Program-made: the position numbers and the translations under genes
Shown: positions 11,559 through 23,794 of the stretch, piece by piece
How positions within the stretch are numbered: the stretch's first letter is position 1
How the letters are laid out: each line of letters opens with the position of its first letter
Notes under the pieces: generated by a model
The model's database searches: none
Seen by the model: only the letters and a program-made list of their open reading frames with translations
What the model was told of the DNA's origin: nothing
Assembly: GCF_001625215.2 (NCBI RefSeq)
Contig: NC_030384.2
Location: forward strand, 44,674,390-44,738,389
DNA from: Daucus carota subsp. sativus
Taxonomy: Eukaryota; Streptophyta; Magnoliopsida; Apiales; Apiaceae
Direction of reading: 5' to 3'
DNA: 64,000 nt

Positions 11559-14071
11559 TCTATCAGGATCAAATTACATTGAGGACCAAATTTCACAATT
11601 TTATCCAACTTGGTCTTGTAAAAGGAACATGGAAAATTAGATTACCCTTGGGTCTGTTTATCTTTGTGTAAACCATGAAGATGATGTACCAGCTGTATAT
11701 CAAATTAGAAATAATACTACTTCGTTTTATCTCATCAAGGAGGTTTCAGTTCTTTATGATTTGTTTATGAAATTTTGGTGAATTACTAATTCGACTTGGT
11801 TTTTATCATTTTTCTTTCATACTATAATAAGCAATCGTAGTTACTTGTCTGATAAAGCAAACTTTTAATAAATTAATATTCGATTTGTAAAAAAGGTTTT
11901 CAAACTTGTGGTTGAGCAAGCCAACTACCCATTCAACTTGAATTATTCCTGTTATGTGAAAATCGTGAAACATGAGGACCTGGATGTGCAGTGCATGATA
12001 ATAAGATGTATTAAGCTCCATGCCTCTGAAAAAGCAAAGTAAAAGAAAAACATAGTGAACCTGGCATACTGCTAAAGCTGATGTATATAAAGAAAAGACG
12101 ACACATGCAGGCAAATTAAACAGCAGCTGGAGCGGGACGCCCCCCTACTCGATCGGCTATTCAGCAGATAACTATTGTCTATTCATGCATCTTTTAACGT
12201 AATATGTTTGTTTCTTGCACCAAGTACGAATTTGACGATATGCTCGAGAATCTTGCAGCTAAAAACGATTGCATGTCGTTTTACCTTTTAATAGTAAATA
12301 TAAAAGATTATTTATGATTACATAAATTGTAAATTTTCTGGTAGCAAGTTACACTGACCTAAATATATCAGAAAAAATTAAAAATAATTGAGCAACCTAA
12401 AATAATCTTGCACTAATCTGAGTAAACATCAAACTACTTCACAGCAGCTCCTCATTCGGACAGATAGCAGCTGCTTCTTCGTTGCAACATGTCCCCTTCA
12501 TGACATCCATGTCTAATGCCGACACATATTTCTTTTTTGTATTGTTTTACATGAAATTATATATCGGTCCGATCAATGCCTAAATGCCACAATCGTCTTG
12601 TTTCCTATCTGTTCTTGGTATATATCAGAAACAGTTCAGCGGCGGAATTATAAAATCACTCTGGGATGTTACTCTTATTTTGCTAGCTACCTGATTAAAC
12701 AACACCTGTTTTGTTACCTATTGACAGATACTGGGTATATTCTCTTGATGCATTATGAATGTGACACTTACATACTATATATGCCGAAATTTGAATGGAT
12801 TAGGGGTTTTAACTTTACATGTGTTGTATTACATACAGTCTGCATGATCTTCATTCTTTTCACATTAATATACATCTGTTGCCGAAAATGGATGAGACCA
12901 TCCAGTTGTAATAGTGCAGCTAATGGACTCATTATTTTTCACAATACGCGTCACTTTTCCAGTCCCGTTGCCGATTGTACAGAACTGATGATGAACGACG
13001 TTTAAATTCATGCATAGAAAGTTAGAAACTAAGCATAGACACGATATTATAAGCTAATTTCTTTTCCTTCATTTTCGTTCGAGGAATGCTGTAGGGTTTC
13101 CAACCGAGTCTCATAAAATTTATCAAAAATAATGCGACGTCATAATGATTTTAATCACTTGTTGAAAAATGCTAAATATAATTATGGGATTCAATAAATA
13201 TTTTTATTTTTCCTTGAGTACCTTTGCATATCTCAAATTTTGTCTCAATTTTTTTGTCAAATAACATGAAAACAACTGTTTTTATTGGACGATTTAATTA
13301 GGAGGGTAGGTGGTCTTATTATTATTACTATTATTATTATTATTATTAATATGGATGAAACCAATAAAAAATAATTAACTAGAATTTTGAAAATAATTTT
13401 TCGAATATCAAGCATTGTCCGTTTCTTTTTGTCATTATTGAAATTATCAAATTTCCCATATTACTTAAACTGAACAATGAAATTTCCAAAAAGCAACACT
13501 GCTTTTCCTAGTGGCATAATATATAAGATATGTTTAGATTGTGACCACATTCATGAATCACAAGTTACTCCAGACTGGTTCTTACTTAGTTTATACTCAC
13601 AAATTAAGCACCAGAATCAGAAAAGAATATTATTTTCGGATGCCAACATTGGAATTAACGATCAAACAAAATCAATCAGCTAAAAAGATAAGAGAATTTA
13701 TTTTATCATATCTTAATCGAATGAAGATCTCGTATCTTAACTATTTAATTATATTTAGGTACCCCGAAACATATTAGGTCTTCAGTCTCATGCTTCCATG
13801 TGCAATAATGGAATTGTAGTGCCAGTCAGTACACTCATACAGTAGTCATACAGTATGGGTTTATTTGGTGAACTTGTACGCCAGTTTTGACCTACGAGAC
13901 TTGTGCTACTACCGAAAACAACACCACTATAATCCAAGGCGCCCGCCTTCAGTGACCCAATAAGGTAAACTAGTTGAGTTCGTAACATATTATTTTCTTA
14001 CCCCGAATATTCAAATTTATCGGCCAGGGTAACACAAATGCTTCACTTACGTGTAATTTATTAATTTTTGT
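11559..14071. other. intergenic between FAD2-family genes A and B
   Basis: Gene A 3' UTR, then AT-rich DNA with no recognisable gene. A second copy of the GGCGGGC heptamer, on the opposite strand (gcccgcc, 13941-13947), lies about 130 bp before the one next to the gene B TATA box. Confidence 0.5.
13316..13350. repeat. (TTA)n microsatellite
   Basis: A run of att/tta trinucleotides with one interruption, in the A-B intergenic region. Confidence 0.85.
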
Positions 14072-14097
14072 GGCGGGCGTAGTACAAGCTATATATA
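14072..14097 (+). promoter_or_regulatory. gene B core promoter: GGCGGGC motif and TATA box
   Basis: ggcgggc at 14072-14078 is followed 11 bp later by tatatata (14090-14097). The start codon is 101 bp further on and no UTR intron is evident. The heptamer is shared with genes A, C and E. Confidence 0.55.
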
Positions 14098-14197
14098 CTC
14101 TACTCCTTTGCTTCATTTTCTCATCCTTCCTTGCACTTAAAACTACAAACAACAAAGGAGGGAAACACAAGCTTCCCCTCATTTTTAAAAGAAAAAA

Positions 14198-15349
14198 ATG
14201 GGTGGTGGTGGACGAATGTCGGATCCCCCAAGCGGGAAGAAGACTGCAGCAGAAGCGCTTAAGCGAGCTCCTCATGAGAAGCCTCCATTCACTATTGGAG
14301 ACTTGAAGAAAGCCATCCCAGCTCATTGCTTCGAGAAGTCTCTGGTGACTTCTTTCCGATACCTGATTCAGGATCTCCTCATGGCCTATGCTCTTTACTA
14401 TGTGGCCACCAACTACATTGACCAGTATCTTCCCAGCCCTCTTAATTACGTGGCTTGGGCTGCTTATATTGCCGTTCAAGGCTGTGTCCTCACCGGGGCT
14501 TGGGTGGTTGGGCACGAGTGCGACCACGATGCTTTCAGTAACTACAACTGGATCAATGACCTTGTTGGCCTCGTTGTCCACTCTTCTCTTTTGGTTCCCT
14601 ATTTCTCCTGGAAAATTAGTCACCGTCGTCACCATGCAAACACTCAGTCCCTTGAAAATGACGAGGTTTATGTCCCCAGATTCAAGTCCAATATCCGTAA
14701 CTATTACAAGTTGCTTAACAACCCACCTGGCCGAGTCCTTGTGTGGCTCACCACACTCCTCATAGGCTTTCCATTGTACTTGATGTTCAATGTGTCCGGA
14801 CACAAATACGAGAGGTGGACTTCCCACTACGATCCTCACAGCCCACTCTACTCGGACCGTGAGCGCAAGGAAATCATTATCTCTGATATTGCCATTCTTG
14901 CTGTCATTTACGGACTATACCAACTCGTGTTGGCCAAGGGATTTGCATGGGTGTTCTGTGTATACGGAGGCCCATTGCTGGTTGTTAACGGCTGGTTTGT
15001 GCTGATCACCATATTGAACCACACTCACCCATCACTGCCATACTATGACTCCACCGAGTGGGACTGGTTGAGAGGAGCTCTTTGCACTGTGGACAGAGAT
15101 TACGGAATCCTGAACAAGGTGTTCCACAACGTATGCAATGCTCATGTCTGTCACCACATTTTCTCCATGATTCCCCATTATCACGGACTCGAAGCCACAG
15201 AAGCCATGAAGCCAATATTGGGAGAGTACTATCAGTATGATGGAACTCCGATCCTTAAAGCAATGTACAGAGAAATGAAGGAATGCATTTACGTGGAGAA
15301 GGATGAAGGGGAGACTAAGGGAGTCTACTGGTACAGAAACAAGTTTTAA
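14198..15349 (+). CDS. divergent FAD2-family enzyme with HECDHD first histidine box (gene B)
   Basis: Single coding exon, 383 residues. Histidine boxes are HECDH at 106-110 followed by Asp111 (canonical HECGHH), HRRHH at 142-146, and HVCHH at 316-320 preceded by CNA instead of TDT. The spaced His residues of box 1 (HxxxH) are kept, but Gly and the second adjacent His are both replaced by Asp. The remaining FAD2 signatures are intact ([35 protein letters not shown]). The C-terminus YRNKF fits the aromatic-x-x-K-hydrophobic ER-retrieval pattern of FAD2. The protein is the same as gene E except one residue (Asn381 here, Ser there), while their silent sites differ. It is therefore not a decaying copy. 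Probably an ER lipid-modifying enzyme; acetylenase or further-desaturase activity is a guess. Confidence 0.93.
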   Translation: MGGGGRMSDPPSGKKTAAEALKRAPHEKPPFTIGDLKKAIPAHCFEKSLVTSFRYLIQDLLMAYALYYVATNYIDQYLPSPLNYVAWAAYIAVQGCVLTGAWVVGHECDHDAFSNYNWINDLVGLVVHSSLLVPYFSWKISHRRHHANTQSLENDEVYVPRFKSNIRNYYKLLNNPPGRVLVWLTTLLIGFPLYLMFNVSGHKYERWTSHYDPHSPLYSDRERKEIIISDIAILAVIYGLYQLVLAKGFAWVFCVYGGPLLVVNGWFVLITILNHTHPSLPYYDSTEWDWLRGALCTVDRDYGILNKVFHNVCNAHVCHHIFSMIPHYHGLEATEAMKPILGEYYQYDGTPILKAMYREMKECIYVEKDEGETKGVYWYRNKF

Positions 15350-15776
15350 AGTAAACCAAGAGGCATAATAAATTGAATCTGCATTTAGTTACTTGGTTTG
15401 TAAGCCAATATAGACATCTTTGTTGTTTTCGTATGAAATAATTCGGCAGCACGTACTCGAGAACACTAAGGTTGTAGCTGTGAATATGATATCAATTGTA
15501 CGTGTTCCGATATATCTAATATAATCAGCACTGCATGGCTGCAGCCTGCAAAATGTTACCTTCTCTAATTGCGCAGTAACAAACTGATTGGCGTTCCGAA
15601 TATCGTTTTCCTGAAGCCGATTAAATCTATGTGCAGTGGTGCGCACACAAAATTAGATACAATTTATATAGAAAATTGACATGATAATTAATATAAACAA
15701 AATTATTATTTTATAATGGATAGAATATTATGTGAGCAACTCATCGAAATAATAATAAAAGTTGTAACAGAATGCT

Positions 15777-16325
15777 TAGGCCTGACAATTTAACACGTAA
15801 CACGCTAAAAAGAAACGACACGAAAAAAATGGATATGAGTTTTAATTTTTGATATACGAAACACGAAATTTACACACGATAGATTTCGTGTCGGATATGA
15901 GTTTTCATTTTGGGTACACGAAATACATGAAAGTACACGATATATTTGTACATAGATTTCATTATATATATGTTATAATATATTATACAAATAATTGTGT
16001 TAAATAAATATATATTTATATGTATATGTAGATATATATTATAGATACATTAACAAATTTGTAGATAATTGTATGCGAGCATAAATATATCATTCATATT
16101 TAGTAAAATCATACAGAAAAATATATATTAAAGCTATTTTTTGATTAAAGATATATTATATTTTTATATATAATGTACATCAAAAGTACACGGAAAATAC
16201 ACAAAACATTTCAGATCGGATACGAGTTTCAAATTAGATACACGAAATTGATAACGTGCGAATACAGATTTCACCTTGACTACACGAAATACGAAAATAC
16301 GCGAAACGAAACGATGCCACCACTA
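15777..16325. mobile_element. hAT-like non-autonomous element rich in ACACGAAA words
   Basis: The ends are taggcctgaca and, at the right, atgccaccacta (complement tagtggtggcat). Flanking 8-mers agaatgct (15769-15776) and tgaatgct (16326-16333) match at 7 of 8 bases, fitting a hAT 8-bp target duplication. The termini hold repeated aacacgaaa/cacgaaatac words pointing inward; the centre is AT-rich. No transposase. Confidence 0.65.
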
Positions 16326-17675
16326 TGAATGCTGTATGCATGTTAGGAACTTTTTCTTAGATGCGGAGGGTTCAACACGGTAGTTGAATTTGAACTGAGA
16401 CTCTTCCTAACTAATTTTATGTTAAAGTACCGGAATTCGAAATGTTTTTAAATCAATTTTCCTTATCATGTTAAATAATCTACTATGAAAAATTCATCTA
16501 AATTTTTTAAAGTTTTAGGACATTAGAAAAAATTGGAAAAAAGAAATGATATTGTGACTTTAATTTTCTCGTTTGTGCAAGCATGTCTTATGTGTTTTCA
16601 ATGTCGTAAACTTGAGTCTAGACGGTCATTTAGACTTTATGTCCAGGTGATAACAGGTTTTAAAATATTCCAATTTAGTCCATACCCGATAATGTAAGAA
16701 AAATGATCAAAATCAGATTAAAATTGGCTTAACACAATCTAAGCGGTCAATAAAAAAAGAAAATATACGAAGTAACAAATAAATTGTTAGCCATTTTAAT
16801 AATTAAATAGATAATAAAACAATATTCACTTCTGGGTATCTCAATCTTGTACAAATAAATATTATATTAGTATGAACTTGCTTATTCAGTTTTTCTTTTA
16901 TTACATACACCAAATATTTATTTAAAATTTTATTTTATATTATTCATTACTTAGAAACTTTATTAATAAAAAGAATAGACATGATAATTTAATTATCAAA
17001 ATTTATTATTTTTAAAATTAAAATTATATAATTCATTTTTCAATTAATTTTAATTTATTAATAACCCACTTGAAAGTACTCATACGGTGGGCTGCGTACT
17101 GCCTAGCATGTTTAGAACATTGTTTCTGCCGCGATCAAAAATAAAGAAACTCATTGATTAAAATAAGTACTGATCAAAACATGTACAGTGAATGAAGTTG
17201 TAAAACTCCTGTGGTCTCAAATTAGTAAATTAGTAGTCATTTTAATTTTCTGATTCATATTCTAAGATGGGAAACAAATATAATTTAATTTAATATTTCT
17301 CTTAATAAAAAATATAAATAATAAATTTTACTAATAAACTTATTCACGGTATCTTCTCTTTTATGTATATTTATGAGACACATACAAAAATTATAGTAAC
17401 TACTAATTTCGAAAGCAGTTATAATATTAATGAAAGAAAATTTAAAGAATTTTCAACTAATTTACAAAAATTATCAAATTATTATAACGAATTTTCTAGT
17501 ATGTGATCGTAGACAAACACTAACAACGATTTTTCAATTAGATGTCTCCCATTTATAATTGTTGGTCCCTCGGTGCACAAAATTCTACGCCAATCAAAAC
17601 ATTTCATCTAAATAAAAAGTGGTGGTTGTTAGTTTAGAAAGATCCTGTATACCCTTATTATAATACTTCCTCCGT

Positions 17676-17914
17676 CCCGCAATACATGTCTCTTTTGGAA
17701 AAAAATTTGTTCTATAATATTTGTCCACTTTTGATTTTTAATGCAAAAATATTGATATTATTCCAAAATTACCACTCTTGAAAGTTGTATAACAATTAAT
17801 AAAAATCTACATTTATGCATTTATTATAAGAACATGTGAGAAATTTTTATCTAATTAATATTTTTTTAATATGCATAATTTTTTTAAAAGGAGACATGTA
17901 TTATGGGAAGGATG
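17676..17914. mobile_element. degenerate Stowaway-type MITE
   Basis: The left end reads cttcctccgtcccgcaatac and the right end gtattatgggaaggatg, with TA on both sides. The sub-terminal atgtctc/gagacat words are also inverted. The terminal repeats are more worn than in the other Stowaway copies of the window. Confidence 0.7.
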
Positions 17915-19598
17915 TACGGTACATTTATGAATCTTTTGAGACCCGTTATCAGCTTTTCGTTATAAAATTCGTGTCTTATTTTGAATGTTCTGAGCGCCAG
18001 GTAGCGGGTTAAACGTGCTCATTTTGAATCAAGCCATTGGCTAATATTAGCACAACGACGACAACAGACTGTCAAAAATTGTTAAAAGGATAGCACGCCA
18101 ATATAGAACAGTTACTAGTCTCCCCCTTGAATGTATTGTAATTAGTGGAAAATTTCTGTTTATTGCTCTTAAGTAACTCTATACACTTCGAAAGAGTCGA
18201 CAATTTTACGTAAAGATATTATTAACCTACACCTTACTTCTTGACCTTTATGTCGACTTAATTAACAGAGTATCCGAAATCAAGTATTGTAATGGAGGTA
18301 TGTTTTTTTTACAGAATAATGGAGGTATGTTATTACACTTAAACATTGAAGTTAAGCATTATTAATCTAGTGGTGTTAGAATTAAACAACAGCCAACCAA
18401 ATCTATCGTGTAATATTATTAATTATTATTATACCTCCCTCGGTGAAGACTGTGTGTGTGGCCTAACGTAAGACTAGCCGACGACCAGTGTCTGTCTGCA
18501 CAGCAAAACGAGTTCGTAGTGTATGGAGTCGAGGAAACGTGTTTCACTACTTCGGTGAGGAGCACAACTTACTGCACATCTGAATCTAAGCGGGAAAGAA
18601 CTGATACTTTCGGTTTTACTGTTAGAAATGGCTAGCTAGTTCGACCTACAACTAAATCCCCATATACGTCTAAAAAGAAAAAAGTACTGCCTAGATAACA
18701 AATTTTGATCGATTTTTATTTCGGTTACATGTTGAAATAATTCGACATACAATACATTGCTGTAAGTGTCACTCGCATAATACTAAATACATGACTCGAT
18801 AAATAATCTCAACTAATATTTTACATTCAATCTCCGTAATTCTTTTATGGACACACATCAAGTCCACAGCTTCTTCCTCAAAAATATGGTGAATAATTTC
18901 TTTGAGCTTCAATCCAACATTCATGTAAATCAACCAAAATAATACCATGCATTTCATTAAATTAAAAAAATGTTGAAAAAACAAAAATTTGGTAAATCTT
19001 CGACTCGTATCATTAGCTAGATAGATTAAGCAAATTATAAAGAACTGGTTTATTGGCATCCTATAGGGGGGGAGGGGGTAGATCATCAGCACCTAATCAC
19101 TTGATTAGCAGCACATGGAAGCAACCGGCCAAAGATTTTATGATGAGATTATATGGATTTGCGAAGGAATCGAATCACAACGACTGCATCATTATCATAT
19201 AAAGCAAAGGATTGGGTGTTGTCCTTGTATAAGAGTCGCGTAAGGAGACTAGAGCTTTAAGTGTCACTTAAACAAGTGTCGCTAATGAGAACTAAAGTGT
19301 CGCTTATGTACTTGTTAAATATCGACAGACTGTCGTCGGTCACATTCGTAACAGCCTAATTAGTAGACGAAGTGCGATACACTTCGATGAATGCATATTT
19401 TAATCATTCGTCGTCACTCATCAGCTGTACTTATTTGACAAAAATTAATCTAGGAACTCGGAATCAAATTGAGTGAGAAGTTGAATCGCAAAAAACGAAG
19501 TTTGTGAAAAACTAAACAGAGCTAATTAGACACGTACAAGTTAAAGTGAGAAAATAGCAAGGACAAGGAAAAACAAAAGGGGATTAAAACTAGTGCAT

Positions 19599-19726
19599 GG
19601 CGGGCGGCATACTTGGACTCTCGTACTAGTTTTACTCGCCTTGGAATATTGGAATGGCGTGCTGCCTACTCGGTCCCACTTTGTATATTGCAATGCCTCT
19701 CCATCTCGCAAGTGACATATATATAA
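19599..19726 (+). promoter_or_regulatory. gene C promoter: GGCGGGC motif and TATA box
   Basis: ggcgggc at 19599-19605 and a TATA box tatatataa at 19718-19726. The heptamer is shared with genes A, B and E, but lies farther from TATA here (about 110 bp). Confidence 0.5.
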
Positions 19727-19820
19727 CCATAACCGAGCACTTAGTTTCTCAAACACAACACTGAGATCAAGAGAAACATCACCACATCCAACTCCGAAAG
19801 CAAACACCTAGCTTTCACAG

Positions 19821-19904
19821 GTAATAATTTGTTCAACATTTTTACTGTTCGAGTAACATATATAGCATGCTTGCTAGGATTTTTAATTTTGTGTTTGCTT
19901 GCAG
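19821..19904 (+). other. 5'UTR intron of FAD2-family gene C
   Basis: Donor gtaata directly after tttcacag at 19821 and acceptor cttgcag ending at 19904, 11 bases before the ATG. The 84-bp intron is in the same place as in gene A. Confidence 0.6.
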
Positions 19905-19915
19905 CTCGTTAAACA

Positions 19916-21091
19916 ATGGGTAAAGGTGGTCGGATGCCGGTAGCAGGTGGGGACACGAAGCAAGCCGAGAAGAACGAGGATATATTCCGTCGAGTTCCTC
20001 ATGAAAAACCACCATTCACTATCGCCGACATCAAGAAAGCCATTCCACCTCACTGTTTCGAGCGCTCGCTAATTCGATCTTTCGCCTACCTGGTTTACGA
20101 CTTGGCCGTTTGTTTCCTGCTCTACTACGCAGCCACAAACTACATCAATCTCCTCCCTAAGCCTTTGTCTTACCTTGCATGGACTGCTTATATTTATGTT
20201 CAAGGCTGTTTCATGTTCGCCGTTTGGGTCGTGGCTCATGAGTGCGGCCACCATGGTTTCAGCAACTATCATTGGCTAAACGACACCGTTGGCTTTGTCC
20301 TCCATTCTCTCCTCCTCGTCCCTTACTTCTCTTGGAAAATTAGCCACCGTCGTCACCATGCAAACACCAATTCTCTTGACCGCGATGAAAACCATATTCC
20401 TAGATTTAAAGAAACCATCCGTTCTTACTATCATATCTTCAACAATCCAATTGGCCGAGTTTTCATCATTGCCTTCACCCTCACCTTAGGATGGCCTTTG
20501 TACTTAATCGTAAACATCGCTGGACGAACATACGATCGACATGCTTCCCATTTTGACCCATACAGTCCTATCTACTCCGATCGTGAGAGAGTTCAAATCT
20601 TGTTGTCAGATATTGGTTTTCTTGCAGGATGCTATTTGGTGTACAGGGTTGCTTTAGTAAAAGGCTTCACATGGGTGATGCTTGTCTACGGAGCTCCTCT
20701 ACATGTTGTCAACGGATTCTTGGTGATGATTACTCTCCTGCACCACACCCATCTTTCTTTACCTCATTATGATTCGTCCGAGTGGGACTGGCTGAGAGGA
20801 GCTCTGGCCACAGTCGACAGAGACTACGGGATTCTGAACAAAGTGTTCCACCACATAGCTGACACTCACGTGCTTCACCATTTGATCTCCAGCATCCCAC
20901 ATTATCATGCCGAGGAGGCAACTGAGGCAATCAAGCCCGTGTTGGGGGACTACTATCATTACGATCCGACTCCGTTTTACGTGGCAATGTGGAGAGAGGC
21001 TAAGGAATGTCTCTACGTCGAGGCAGAGGATGGTGATAAGGCCAAAGGTGTGTACTGGTTCAAGAACGATCTTAAATCAAAATCTTCGTGA
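19916..21091 (+). CDS. divergent FAD2-family enzyme, acetylenase-like (gene C)
   Basis: Single coding exon, 391 residues. Histidine boxes: HECGHH at 108-113, HRRHH at 144-148 and HVLHH at 318-322 in the context ADTHVLHHLISSIPHYH. A Leu in box 3 and this flanking sequence recall, from memory, the divergent acetylenase/conjugase-type FAD2 group more than Δ12 desaturases (HVAHH), so an acetylenase-like role in polyacetylene synthesis is plausible but unproven. The C-terminus reads WFKNDL followed by KSKSS, so the usual terminal ER-retrieval motif is buried by an extension. Gene D is its partner. The 3' 620 bp differ by about 4 percent, but the 5' part by well over 10 percent by eye. Confidence 0.93.
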   Translation: MGKGGRMPVAGGDTKQAEKNEDIFRRVPHEKPPFTIADIKKAIPPHCFERSLIRSFAYLVYDLAVCFLLYYAATNYINLLPKPLSYLAWTAYIYVQGCFMFAVWVVAHECGHHGFSNYHWLNDTVGFVLHSLLLVPYFSWKISHRRHHANTNSLDRDENHIPRFKETIRSYYHIFNNPIGRVFIIAFTLTLGWPLYLIVNIAGRTYDRHASHFDPYSPIYSDRERVQILLSDIGFLAGCYLVYRVALVKGFTWVMLVYGAPLHVVNGFLVMITLLHHTHLSLPHYDSSEWDWLRGALATVDRDYGILNKVFHHIADTHVLHHLISSIPHYHAEEATEAIKPVLGDYYHYDPTPFYVAMWREAKECLYVEAEDGDKAKGVYWFKNDLKSKSS

Positions 21092-22732
21092 AGCAATGAT
21101 CTGCAACTACTCCGTCACCAAGAATTCAGTGTTAGATGAAAAGTATTCTTAGTACAAAAATAAGTACGTATGTATAATTTCACTTTGTGTTGTATGGAAA
21201 ATGCATGCACTGCTGAATTTTTTTACCATGAGTACCTCAGCTCTTCACAGTCTAGATCTTTACTTGTACCTTATCCATGGATAGTGCTTTACATCTAATA
21301 CATCTACGAGGACTAAACCAAACCTGCAGGCTGCAGCTTGCGAAGAAATAAGTTAATAATGTTGGAAATAATGTAATTATTGGGCTGGCTGAAGTTAAAA
21401 TTGTTGCCGATCTGTTTATTGTTTACAAGTGAGAAGTTATTCATAAATACAAAATAATATATAATTTATGTGTTTGAATAATATTTTTTGATATTTATAA
21501 TTTATTAGGTATAGATTATTATTTTAATAATAAAAAAATATTAATAATTTGAAAGTGATCATGTACATTTTTGTAAAGCAAAATTTAAAAAAAATAGATG
21601 AAATTAGAATTTTCTAATTCTCATATTTCGACTTGTAAGTTAAAATTGAGTCAAATTTCTTGCCCAAATATTATAATTATTTTTTAATTATATTTTGGAT
21701 GATTGTTAAGCAAGTGTCAATGATTAAAGACTCCTGTTCATGGTATTTCACCCTTGACTCTTTTAATTAATGGGCAAAATTATAGAGAAAAGATCAAGAC
21801 TTTAGGTATATAAAGATAGATCTAAAGCAAAAGAATTTAAGAATCTTTTTCATGACGGTGTGAAAAGCTTAAACTAAAAAGAATAACTCAAATTAAAGTT
21901 TAGACAAAGTTTTATCTGGGCTAAACTTTAATTTATGTCGATCATTACTAATAATTATTTTGATAATAATAATTTCTTCACCTGGATTTTAGCTCACCCC
22001 AGCCCGGCCAACACAGGCACATAATTTATGTGTAAACCAGCAAAAAGTAGTTATGTCTATCGGAATTCATACGACTGTTGACGAACTTATGAAACACGTA
22101 CATTTCTGAATACACAACAAGTTCGAGGGTTAAGACATAAGCGCCCAGCAACGTAGGGCCCGTCTCGTTTATGATTTGTAATTCGATTAACAGGAATCAA
22201 ATCTGAAACACATAAATTAGTATTTGGGTTAGTCATTTTTCAATATGAAATGTGACTTGATAGATAATCATTACTTCTATATTTATTAAAATACTCATTT
22301 TCATATTTTTCATTCTCATTTTCGATTCACATCCTGATTTCTGTTTATACGTTTTTATAAATTGCAGTTTCAATTAACTCTCTCCGGTTAGAAGAGATGT
22401 AATAAATAATCAATAACTAGTATCTAGTATCTAGTATCTATGCATGTTTGTATTTATATATCAGATTTTAGTTTTAAAATATTAACATGATATTGTCTTC
22501 AAATAAGTATTCAAGTACATCCATATATACTAGCGTGGAGTGTCAAGGATATTCGAGAAAAATTAAAAAATCTAAGTACAGGACGTCCTCCACACAAATT
22601 GCTTGGACCACCCGTTTACGACCTGTCACCTGTGCAGGGCTGTTGGTACTTGGTAGTTTGCGGCAAGTGGTGTATGACAATATGTGAATACCATTTAAAC
22701 GTGTGCTTTGCACATCTATTACAGGATTACTG
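21092..22732. other. intergenic, no gene seen
   Basis: Gene C 3' flank and AT-rich DNA. A short direct repeat tagtatc (three units, near 22421-22440) is the only structure noted. Confidence 0.5.
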
Positions 22733-22740
22733 GTGTATAT

Positions 22741-23492
22741 TAGGGCTGAGCAAAAAACCGAATTAAAACCGGAACCGGAAGAAACCGGGAAAAACCGATT
22801 CGAAAAAAACCGAACCGAAACCGAAACCGAAAAATTTAAAACCGATCCGATTTAAATGGTTGGGTTCCGGTTATACGTCTAAACCGAACCGATAAAACCG
22901 AACCGAACCGATTATTAAAATATAATTTAAATAATAAATATTTTATATATAATTGATACAAATTTTTAAAAATTGCAAAGATATTCAATCACAGAATAGA
23001 TCTTTGGTTTGCTGTTGTGATCATGGATTCTATGAAAGAACTGAAATTTGTTATAACCAGTTTATTTACTCCACATCTGCATTAGTATATACTTCCAGGC
23101 CTCTGCTTGTTGATGCTATGCAGTATGCAAGTCTGCCTTAATCTGTTGCCTAGACTATCCTTTAATTTATGTCATGTTTTATGAAGTTCTAACTTGATTC
23201 CCTCTGCTGGATGCCTAGAACATAAAATGCATTCCTCCTGTTATTTGTGTTGAATTACGAAGTAAAATTATTTATTTTTGTATTGCAATTATCAGCCTAT
23301 TTTGTATTTATTTTCTCGATTATATATTTGTCGGTTTTATAACCGAAACCGAACCGTTTACAACCGAACCGAGGTTTTTTAAACCGAATCCGAACCGGCG
23401 GTTGCGATTTTCGATTTTAAAAACCGAAGATATATGGTTGCGGTTCCGGTTTCATCCAAAAACCGGACCGAACCGACCCACGCTCTCCCCTA
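22741..23492. mobile_element. hAT-like non-autonomous element with AACCGAACCG termini
   Basis: An exact 8-bp target duplication gtgtatat (22733-22740 and 23493-23500) encloses 752 bp. Ends are tagggctgagc and gctctccccta (complement tagggga gagc). Both flanks consist of aaaccgaaccg words, inverted at the right end. The centre (about 22970-23290) is unrelated unique sequence without a convincing ORF. The 8-bp duplication and TAGGG termini support hAT. Confidence 0.85.
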
Positions 23493-23794
23493 GTGTATAT
23501 TACGAGTGTGTATTAAAACGCCCACACCACACACAAATCATATGTACCACCGTATACATGCACAGTTCAGGACCCACATATATGATGGTCTGTTTCTGGC
23601 TTTCTGCAATTCGTGCTTTTATATGCAAAGACGTTCAAGTCTTCCGAGCACCCCTAGCTATATGTACGTGGGGGAAATTTAGGAGATTTACACAATTTAT
23701 TTACTAGACATATACCTGGTAAAAAAATGCCCTGTGCTAGTATGAAAAATGCTTCGCAACTTGTACGTGGCACTCGATTAGTCGATTTACGTTT

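Larger units (their letters stand above)
15350..19598. other. intergenic between FAD2-family genes B and C
   Basis: Gene B 3' UTR, one hAT-like element and one degenerate MITE (separate entries), otherwise AT-rich DNA. No gene recognised. The matching interval between D and E is only about 1.5 kb, so this arm has expanded or the other has shrunk. Confidence 0.5.

Noticed and set aside
12598-13005. 135-codon open frame on the + strand after gene A
   Set aside because: No ATG at the start, no recognisable domain, hydrophobic low-complexity composition typical of AT-rich intergenic DNA.
13970-14839. Long open frame (289 codons) antisense to gene B, with a similar one antisense to gene E at 44929-45681
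   Set aside because: It mirrors the FAD2 coding sequence and its codon bias. The predicted protein has no recognisable domain, and its persistence in E follows from the conserved sense strand.
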